DNA of 36,531 nt, taken from NCBI RefSeq assembly GCF_030412015.1, contig NZ_JASNRD010000013.1, positions 128,518 through 165,048 of the forward strand. Direction: 5' to 3'. The stretch comes from Massilia sp. YIM B02763 (GTDB taxonomy: Bacteria; Pseudomonadota; Gammaproteobacteria; Burkholderiales; Burkholderiaceae_D). The notes under the pieces were generated by a model. That model searched no databases. It was not told where the DNA came from and was given only the letters and a program-made list of their open reading frames with translations. Both the position numbers and the translations under genes were made by a program. Positions 31,537 through 36,531 of this stretch are shown here, in pieces; the stretch's first letter is position 1, and each line of letters begins with the position of its first letter.

Positions 31537-32099
31537 CCCCGGCGCTTGCGGCACAGGCAGTTCCGGTCATGGTCGTCCACCATGCCGATGCCCTGCATGT
31601 AGGCATACACGATGGTCGAACCGACGAACTTGAAGCCGCGCCTGGCCAGGTCTTTGGAGAGGCGGTCGGACAGTTCGGTCCTGGCCGGGCGGGCGCCGTC
31701 CGGCCAGTCGTTGACGATGGGCCGGTGGTCGACGAAGGACCACAGGTAGTCGTCCAGCGTGCCGCCCTCCTCGCGCAGGCGCAGGTAGGCCTTGGCGTTG
31801 TTGATGGCGGCGGCCACTTTCAGGCGGTTGCGCACGATGCCGGGGTCGGCCAGCAGCGATGCCACCTTGGCATCGTCGTACGCGGCGATTTTTTCCGCAT
31901 CCCAGCCGTCGAAGGCGGCGCGGTAGTTGTCGCGCTTGTTCAAGATGGTTTCCCACGACAGGCCCGCCTGCGCTCCTTCGAGGTTCAGCATTTCGAACAG
32001 CGTCGTCTCGTCATGGCAGGGCACGCCCCATTCGTGGTCGTGGTAGGCGATGTAGCGCGGATTGGCCATATTGGCCCAGGTGCAGCGGATCTCGTTCAT
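31533..32099 (-). CDS. tag: DNA-3-methyladenine glycosylase I
   Basis: Tag removes 3-methyladenine from DNA as the first step of base excision repair. The 188-residue protein has the expected length and aligns with E. coli Tag from the start. The zinc ligands are visible as Cys6, His20, His177 and Cys181. The catalytic Glu41 lies in LEGAQAGLSW, with the base-stacking Trp49. The WSFVDHRPIVN and RGFKFVGSTIVYAYMQ segments are also conserved. ATG 32099 gives the family start; the frame is open upstream but not homologous. No Shine-Dalgarno sequence precedes it, and a promoter lies only seven bases upstream, so the mRNA may be leaderless. The stop overlaps mnmC. Confidence 0.96.
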   Translation of the reverse strand: MNEIRCTWANMANPRYIAYHDHEWGVPCHDETTLFEMLNLEGAQAGLSWETILNKRDNYRAAFDGWDAEKIAAYDDAKVASLLADPGIVRNRLKVAAAINNAKAYLRLREEGGTLDDYLWSFVDHRPIVNDWPDGARPARTELSDRLSKDLARRGFKFVGSTIVYAYMQGIGMVDDHDRNCLCRKRRG

Positions 32100-32105
32100 G
32101 GAACA

Positions 32106-32133
32106 AGTATACCCCTCGGCGGTGGCGCGGCAA
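32106..32133 (-). promoter_or_regulatory. Putative promoter of tag (leaderless)
   Basis: On the minus strand TTGCCG (32128-32133), 16 bases and TATACT (32106-32111) form a plausible sigma70 promoter. Transcription starting seven or so bases below the -10 would begin at or next to the ATG (32099), leaving no leader. Confidence 0.5.
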
Positions 32134-32256
32134 TGGCCCTGCGGCCCGATTGGAGGGAAATGCGTGCGATGTCCCTTAACGAGGGTTATTCGTCTCAATG
32201 GCCATCTGTTTAATGCTGACAATGGTCTCCCCGAAAATCAACCAATGAGGTAATCC

Positions 32257-33105
32257 ATGAAGAAAATCCTGTCCGCCCTGGCGCTGTCGCTGACGGCCTT
32301 TTCCAGCGTTGCGCCCGCCTCCGCCGCCGACAATGCCGACATGCGCCTGTACCGCTTCGACTGCGGCACCATGACGCTGGGCGACCTGAGCATGATGTCC
32401 GACGCGGGCGAGTACAAGGGCCGCTCCTACGACATCGTCATCTCGTGCTACCTGATCAAGCACGGCGACGACTGGCTGCTGTGGGATACCGGCTATCCGC
32501 GCAGCTTCCAGGGCGGCGTCACCCAGGGCACGCTGAAGATGAACCTGGAAAAACCGCTCGTCGACGAGCTGGCCACGGTGGGCGTGAAGCCGGCCGACAT
32601 CCGCTACGTCGTGCTGTCGCACGCCCACTTCGACCACGCCGGCCAGTCGAACGACTTCCCGCAGGCCACGCTGGTCATGCAGCGCGCCGAGTACAAGGTC
32701 CTGGCGAACAAGAAAGACGCCGAAGCCCACTTCATCCAGCCCGAACTGCTGGCCGCCCACACCGAAGGCAAGCAGGACAAGCTGCGCCTGCTGGACGGCG
32801 ATACCGACCTGTTCGGCGACGGCTCGGTCAAGCTCTACGCCCTGCCCGGCCATACGCCCGGCCACCAGGCGATGGAACTGACGCTGCCGCACGCGGGCAA
32901 GGTGGTGCTGTCGGGCGACCAGTGGCACTTCACGGAAAACCACGAGCGCAACCAGGTGCCGACCTTCAACTACGACCACGACCAGACCGTCGCTTCCTCC
33001 AAGCGCCTGAACGACATCGTCGCCCGCGACCATGCGCGCCTGATCCTCGGCCACGAGCCGAAGGACAATGCCGCGCTGCCGCGCCCGCCGAAGTACCTCG
33101 ACTGA
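32257..33105 (+). CDS. Secreted metallo-beta-lactamase-fold hydrolase, AHL-lactonase type
   Basis: A 282-residue protein with a Sec signal peptide (residues 1-23, ASA|A). The metallo-hydrolase core has the full dinuclear zinc set: His122, His124, Asp126 and His127 in SHAHFDHAG, His199 in LPGHTPGHQ, Asp221 in LSGDQWH and His266 in LGHEPKD. The pattern and length match the N-acyl-homoserine-lactonase-like branch (AiiA/AttM/AhlK), some members of which degrade quorum-sensing signals; other lactones are possible substrates. Unlike AiiA it is exported. The ATG at 32257 follows GAGGTAATCC. A strong hairpin after the stop separates it from the two-component genes downstream. Confidence 0.88.
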   Translation: MKKILSALALSLTAFSSVAPASAADNADMRLYRFDCGTMTLGDLSMMSDAGEYKGRSYDIVISCYLIKHGDDWLLWDTGYPRSFQGGVTQGTLKMNLEKPLVDELATVGVKPADIRYVVLSHAHFDHAGQSNDFPQATLVMQRAEYKVLANKKDAEAHFIQPELLAAHTEGKQDKLRLLDGDTDLFGDGSVKLYALPGHTPGHQAMELTLPHAGKVVLSGDQWHFTENHERNQVPTFNYDHDQTVASSKRLNDIVARDHARLILGHEPKDNAALPRPPKYLD

Positions 33106-33122
33106 AGCACGTCGGCCGGGCG

Positions 33123-33161
33123 GTCCCGCCACCGGGTGACGAAACCCCGGTTCGGCGGGAC
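33123..33161 (+). terminator. Hairpin terminator after the lactonase-like gene
   Basis: A two-part stem: GTCCCGCC (33123-33130) pairs with GGCGGGAC (33154-33161), and ACCGGG (33131-33136) pairs with CCCGGT (33146-33151), with a two-base bulge and a nine-base loop. There is no T-run. It lies 18 bases after the stop and just before the promoter of the next gene, so it probably ends the lactonase transcript. Confidence 0.65.
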
Positions 33162-33182
33162 GAAACGGGGCGGGGGCGCTGC

Positions 33183-33188
33183 TATACT
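33183..33188 (+). promoter_or_regulatory. Putative -10 box of the LytS-like kinase gene (leaderless)
   Basis: TATACT ends six bases before the ATG at 33195. No Shine-Dalgarno sequence occurs between them, and no clear -35 was found. If used, the transcript would start at or near the ATG. Confidence 0.4.
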
Positions 33189-33194
33189 TTTTGG

Positions 33195-34295
33195 ATGACG
33201 CCAGCGCCCTTCTCCCTTCCCGTTCTTCCGCCACGGTCCGCCGCGAAGACCATCGCCGTCACCGTGCTGGTGTGGACGGCGATCAGCGCCCTGGGCGCGC
33301 TGCAGACCTACAGCGACAACCTGCGCGGCGGCGTGGACAGCCACTACCCGTCGCTGCTGGTCACCTGGTTCGTCGAGTACGCGCTGCCGCTGATCGTGCT
33401 GAGCGCCGGCCTGTCGCTGGCGCTGGCGCGCTGGCCCGCGCTGATCGAGCGGCCGCGCAACGTCATCCTGCTGTTCGTCGCCCTCGTGTGCGTGTTCCAG
33501 CCGGCGCAATGGGTCTACATGGCCTGGCTGCGCGGCTACCTGGCGGCCATCGACAGCCCCTGGCAGCTGCTGCGCCGGATGCTGCTGGTCGGCTGGTTTT
33601 CCACCACGGGCACCTTCGCCGCCATCCTGGCGCTGCACTATTTCCGCCGCGCGCGCGAACGCGAGCTGGCGCTGCTGGGCCTGCGCCTGGCGCTGGAAGA
33701 ACAGCGCATGCTGGCGCTGCGCGCCCAGCTCGAACCGCACTTCCTGTTCAACGCGCTGAACGCGATCAGCGCCCTGGTGCGCGACGACGACAAGGCCCTC
33801 GCCCTGGGCGGCATCGGCCGCCTGAGCGACCTGCTGCGCTACGCGCTGTCGGCCAGCGCGCACGGCAACGCCCATGCCGGCGCCACCGTCGCCACCGAGC
33901 TGCAGTTCGTGCGCGACTACCTCGACCTGCAGCGCCTGCGCTACGGCGAACGCCTGCAGGTCCACATCGACGGCGAGACGGCCCTGCTGCACGAGGTGGC
34001 GTGCCCGCCGCTGCTGCTGCAGCCTTTGATCGAGAACGCGCTGCGCCACGACCTCGACTGCCATGCGGGCCCGAGCGACATCCGCCTGGAATTCGCCGAG
34101 CACGGCGACGCGCTGCGCATCCGCGTGACGAACCCCGTGAGCACGCAGACGCCGCCGAATCCGGGCACGGGCCTGGGCCTGGCCAATACGCGCGAGCGCC
34201 TGCGCCTCGTGCATCCTTCGGCGTCGCTGGATGCCGGCGTGCAGGGCGCACGCTACATCGCCGAGGTCCGCCTGCCGATCGTGGAGCCGGAGTGA
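33195..34295 (+). CDS. LytS/AlgZ-type membrane histidine kinase
   Basis: The 366-residue kinase has four transmembrane segments (about 19-37, 53-78, 89-110 and 129-150). A coiled linker and a His_kinase domain follow, with LRAQLEPHFLFNALNAIS and phosphoacceptor His182, the LytS-family form. The HATPase domain has an N-box (LIENALRHDL) and GTGLGLANTRERL. Such kinases pair with LytTR regulators, and one follows directly after four bases. The ATG at 33195 is the first in frame that keeps the first membrane segment whole. Upstream the frame is open only as a shadow over the lactonase gene. The stimulus is unknown. Confidence 0.92.
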   Translation: MTPAPFSLPVLPPRSAAKTIAVTVLVWTAISALGALQTYSDNLRGGVDSHYPSLLVTWFVEYALPLIVLSAGLSLALARWPALIERPRNVILLFVALVCVFQPAQWVYMAWLRGYLAAIDSPWQLLRRMLLVGWFSTTGTFAAILALHYFRRARERELALLGLRLALEEQRMLALRAQLEPHFLFNALNAISALVRDDDKALALGGIGRLSDLLRYALSASAHGNAHAGATVATELQFVRDYLDLQRLRYGERLQVHIDGETALLHEVACPPLLLQPLIENALRHDLDCHAGPSDIRLEFAEHGDALRIRVTNPVSTQTPPNPGTGLGLANTRERLRLVHPSASLDAGVQGARYIAEVRLPIVEPE

Positions 34296-34299
34296 GGCC

Positions 34300-35052
34300 A
34301 TGGCCATCCGCTACCTGATCGTCGACGACGAAATTCCCGGCCGCGCCAACCTGCGCCTAGCGATGGCCGTCCATGCCGGCTGGGAGCTCGCGGCCGAATG
34401 CGACGGCGCCCCGGCCGCGCGCGCCGCGCTGGCCCCCGGGAACATCGACGTCGTCTTCCTCGACATCCGCATGCCGGGAGAGTCCGGGCTCGTGCTGGCG
34501 CGCGAGATCAGCCGCATGCGGGAGCCGCCGCTGGTCGTGTTCGTGACCGCGTACGGCGAGCACGCGCTCGATGCCTTCGACGTGCACGCGCTCGACTATC
34601 TGCTGAAACCCGTCGGCGACGCGCGCCTGGCCCAGGCCGTGGAACGCACCGCCGCCCTGCTGCGCCAGCGCCAGCGCGAGGCCTACGGCGCGGCGCTGCG
34701 CGACTACGTAGACGGCACGGCCGACCAGCCGCTCGACCACCTCAACGTGCGCTCCGTCGGCCGCATCGAACGCATCGACATCGCCGACATCCTGTGGATC
34801 GAATCGGCCGGCAACTACGTCGAATTGCACCTGGCGGCGCGCACGGTGCTGCACCGGATCACGCTGAACAAGCTGGAAGCACTGCTGCCGCCCGGCGCCT
34901 TCATCCGCGTGCACCGCGGCGCCATCGTGCGGCGCGGCCAGATGGCGCGCCTGGATGCGACGGGCGACGGTACCTGGCGCCTGCTGCTGCGCTGCGGCGG
35001 GACAGTGGCGGTCAGCGAACGCTACCTGGGCGTCGTCAAGGTCGGCATGTGA
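34300..35052 (+). CDS. LytTR-family response regulator
   Basis: A 250-residue regulator. The REC domain (about 4-120) has acidic VDDE, phospho-acceptor Asp55 in FLDIRMPGESG, Thr in FVTAYGEHALDAF and Lys in YLLKPV. A linker leads to a LytTR DNA-binding domain (about 146-248) with the family marks IADILWIESAGNYVELHL, FIRVHRGAIV and VSERYLGVVK. It binds DNA as an imperfect direct-repeat reader, by analogy with AlgR and LytR. GGAGTGAGGCC before the ATG is the ribosome site; the gene starts four bases after the kinase stop. Likely targets include neighbours, but no direct-repeat site was recognised. Confidence 0.95.
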   Translation: MAIRYLIVDDEIPGRANLRLAMAVHAGWELAAECDGAPAARAALAPGNIDVVFLDIRMPGESGLVLAREISRMREPPLVVFVTAYGEHALDAFDVHALDYLLKPVGDARLAQAVERTAALLRQRQREAYGAALRDYVDGTADQPLDHLNVRSVGRIERIDIADILWIESAGNYVELHLAARTVLHRITLNKLEALLPPGAFIRVHRGAIVRRGQMARLDATGDGTWRLLLRCGGTVAVSERYLGVVKVGM

Positions 35053-35146
35053 CGAAAGGCCGGTGCGCCGGGACGGCCGCCCTGTGCCGCCGGGGGCGGC
35101 GTCGCTACACTGGTCGCCATCATCGAACGACACTGGAGAGACCCAC

Positions 35147-36304
35147 GTGAACATCCGCCGTACCGCCTTCGCCGTCCTTGCCGCCCTTGCCCTGAACACC
35201 GCTCCCGCCGCCGTGGCCGCGGACGCCGCCGCCGTCCGCGCCGCCGTCGACCGCGTCATCCGCCCCCTCATGAAGGAATACGACGTGCCGGGCCTGGCGG
35301 TCGGCGTCACCGTCGACGGCCAGGCGCTGTTCTTCAACTACGGTGTCGCGGCCCGGGACGGCGGCAAGCCCGTGAGCGAAACGACGCTGTTCGAGCTGGG
35401 CTCCGTCAGCAAGACCTTCACGGCGACGCTGGCCTGCCACGCGCAGAACCTGGGCCGCATCGACTTCGCCGACCACCCCGGCACCTATGTACCGCAACTG
35501 AAGGGCAGCCCGATCGACCGCGCCACGCTGCTCGACCTGGGCACCTACACGCCGGGCGGCCTGCCGCTGCAATTCCCGGACGACGTCGATACCGACGAGC
35601 AGGCGACCGCCTACTACCGCCAATGGCAGCCGGACGCGCCGCCCGGCACGCTGCGCCGCTATTCGAACCCCAGCATCGCCCTGCTGGGCCGCGCCGCGGC
35701 GGTCGGCCTGGGCGTGCCCTACGGCGAAGCCGTCGAGCGCCGTCTGCTGCCGGCCCTGGGCCTGCGCCATACCTATGTGACGGTGCCCGACAGCGCGATG
35801 GGCGACTATGCCTGGGGCTACAACCAGGCAAACAAGCCGGTGCGCGTGAACCGCGGCCCGTTCGACCTGGAAGCCTATGGCGTCAAGTCGAGCAGCGCCG
35901 ACATGGTGCGCTACATGCAGGCGCAGATCGATCCGTCGCAACTGCCGGCCGCGATGCGCGCCGCGCTGGACTGCACGCACGTCGGCTATTTCCAGGTCGG
36001 CGAGATGACGCAGGGCCTGGGCTGGGAACAATACCGCGGCACGCCGACGCTGCCGCGCCTGCTGGCCGGCAACTCGACCGATGTCAGCTGGAAGCCGAAT
36101 CCGGCGCGGAAGATCGCACCGACGGCCGCGCCGCCGGGCACGCTGCTCAACAAGACCGGCGCGACGGGCGGCTTCGGCAGCTATGTCGTCTACGTGCCGG
36201 AAAAGAAGATCGGCGTCGTGCTGCTGGCCAACCGGAATTACCCGACGCCGGCCAAGGTGACGGCCGGGTGGAAGATCCTGGAAGCGCTGCAAGGGCAACG
36301 CTGA
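35147..36304 (+). CDS. Class C (AmpC-type) beta-lactamase family serine hydrolase
   Basis: The 385-residue protein has a Sec signal peptide (residues 1-24, AVA|A) and the full set of class C motifs: Ser86-Val-Ser-Lys89, Tyr172-Ser-Asn174 and Lys336-Thr-Gly338 (NKTGATGGFGSYV). Length, spacing and the LAGNSTDVSWKPNPA region fit chromosomal AmpC enzymes, which hydrolyse cephalosporins in the periplasm. A related DD-peptidase or esterase cannot be ruled out from sequence. The start codon is GTG (35147), with GGAGAG seven bases upstream. No ampR regulator is adjacent; the upstream gene is the LytTR regulator, 94 bases away on the same strand. Confidence 0.9.
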   Translation: MNIRRTAFAVLAALALNTAPAAVAADAAAVRAAVDRVIRPLMKEYDVPGLAVGVTVDGQALFFNYGVAARDGGKPVSETTLFELGSVSKTFTATLACHAQNLGRIDFADHPGTYVPQLKGSPIDRATLLDLGTYTPGGLPLQFPDDVDTDEQATAYYRQWQPDAPPGTLRRYSNPSIALLGRAAAVGLGVPYGEAVERRLLPALGLRHTYVTVPDSAMGDYAWGYNQANKPVRVNRGPFDLEAYGVKSSSADMVRYMQAQIDPSQLPAAMRAALDCTHVGYFQVGEMTQGLGWEQYRGTPTLPRLLAGNSTDVSWKPNPARKIAPTAAPPGTLLNKTGATGGFGSYVVYVPEKKIGVVLLANRNYPTPAKVTAGWKILEALQGQR

Positions 36305-36376
36305 TCGTCGGCCTGGTCCGACACGACGGCGCGGTCTCGATTACCCAAGATGGGTCTTGCGGGCGCCGCCGCCGTC

Positions 36377-36458
36377 CCTACCTGTAAAGCGTACCTCCGG
36401 TGAGTAGGTTTCATTGGTGGCTCCCTGTCTCCTCCAGGCTCTCCGCCTGGATTCACCG
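36377..36458 (+). other. Structured RNA leader or 3' UTR with alternative pairings
   Basis: Several complementary segments are visible on the plus strand: CCTAC (36377-36381) with GTAGG (36404-36408), CGGTGA (36398-36403) with TCACCG (36453-36458), and a perfect hairpin CCAGGC-TCTCC-GCCTGG (36434-36450). The TCACCG segment shares bases with the left arm of the terminator that follows, so the two folds exclude each other, as in an attenuator. I could not match it to a known riboswitch class. No gene was seen in 36305-36531. Confidence 0.4.
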
Positions 36459-36490
36459 CCCGCGGCAGCGATGCACGGGCGGATTTTTTT
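36456..36490 (+). terminator. Rho-independent terminator
   Basis: CCGCCCG (36456-36462) pairs with CGGGCGG (36476-36482), followed by A and seven T residues (36484-36490). It is the only classic stem-plus-T-run terminator in the window and ends plus-strand transcripts, either that of the beta-lactamase gene or a separate short RNA. Confidence 0.85.
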
Positions 36491-36531
36491 GGTTCTTCGC
36501 GGGGAATGGGGGAAGACGGAGTTGACGAACT

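Noticed and set aside
36238..36456. Short minus-strand open frame at the right edge
   Set aside because: It overlaps the beta-lactamase end and the structured RNA region, and its product has no recognisable features.
36305..36490. Known riboswitch or 6S/4.5S/RNase P RNA
   Set aside because: I compared it by eye with cobalamin, glycine, yybP-ykoY, c-di-GMP, SAH and TPP consensus motifs and with housekeeping RNAs; none fits well enough to name.

Overview
The window is a gene-dense, very GC-rich stretch of bacterial chromosome. Gene content (PHA-granule protein PhaM, QueC, TamA/TamB, Tag plus MnmC, many two-component systems) and the short interspersed hairpin repeats that begin with TAGGGTGGACGG suggest a betaproteobacterium of the Oxalobacteraceae, Massilia/Duganella-like. 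This assignment is inference from content and style; there is no rRNA or other marker gene to test it. No tRNA, rRNA, CRISPR array, prophage or transposase gene was seen.

Layout. 1-3798: the tail of a hybrid histidine kinase, a PPC/DUF296 protein and a convergent double-GAF histidine kinase. 3923-5367: an unknown protein, a small proline-rich protein and a small membrane protein. 5456-12716: queC, divergent from a tamA-tamB pair (outer-membrane barrel plus giant inner-membrane-anchored AsmA-like partner). 12812-15605: an SDR oxidoreductase divergent from its probable MmyB-type regulator, then a secreted alpha/beta hydrolase. 15716-18541: a small proline-rich protein, two tandem CcdC-like membrane proteins, a Tat-exported threonine-aldolase-like PLP enzyme and a small membrane protein. 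18602-23571: a three-gene operon with kleisin-like, KITE-like and SMC-like products. 23839-26261: a secreted carboxypeptidase-regulatory-like protein and two DUF3108 proteins. 26432-29789: phaM, then a convergent soluble histidine kinase / REC-TPR pair. 29857-32099: tag-mnmC, the latter with a decayed methyltransferase half. 32257-36304: a secreted lactonase-type metallo-hydrolase, a LytS/LytTR two-component system and a class C beta-lactamase. The window ends in an RNA leader or 3' UTR with a strong intrinsic terminator.

How the genes work together. Four separate signalling modules lie within 36 kb. Several pairs are translationally coupled by ATGA or similar overlaps (tamA-tamB, the CcdC pair, aldolase-membrane protein, the kleisin/KITE pair, kinase-REC/TPR, tag-mnmC). 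Convergent gene junctions are repeatedly filled by paired inverted hairpin repeats. In five of six gene ends these repeats supply the TAG stop codon itself, so they behave as shared 3' ends of the flanking genes.

The best candidate for a poorly described system is the SMC-like operon at 18602-23571. It has the gene order of MukFEB/MksFEB but a short, divergent ATPase, and no Wadjet-type nuclease beside it. Other points of interest are the hairpin-repeat family and its 39-bp tandem array, two possibly leaderless genes, a Tat-exported PLP enzyme, and the attenuator-like structure at the right edge.
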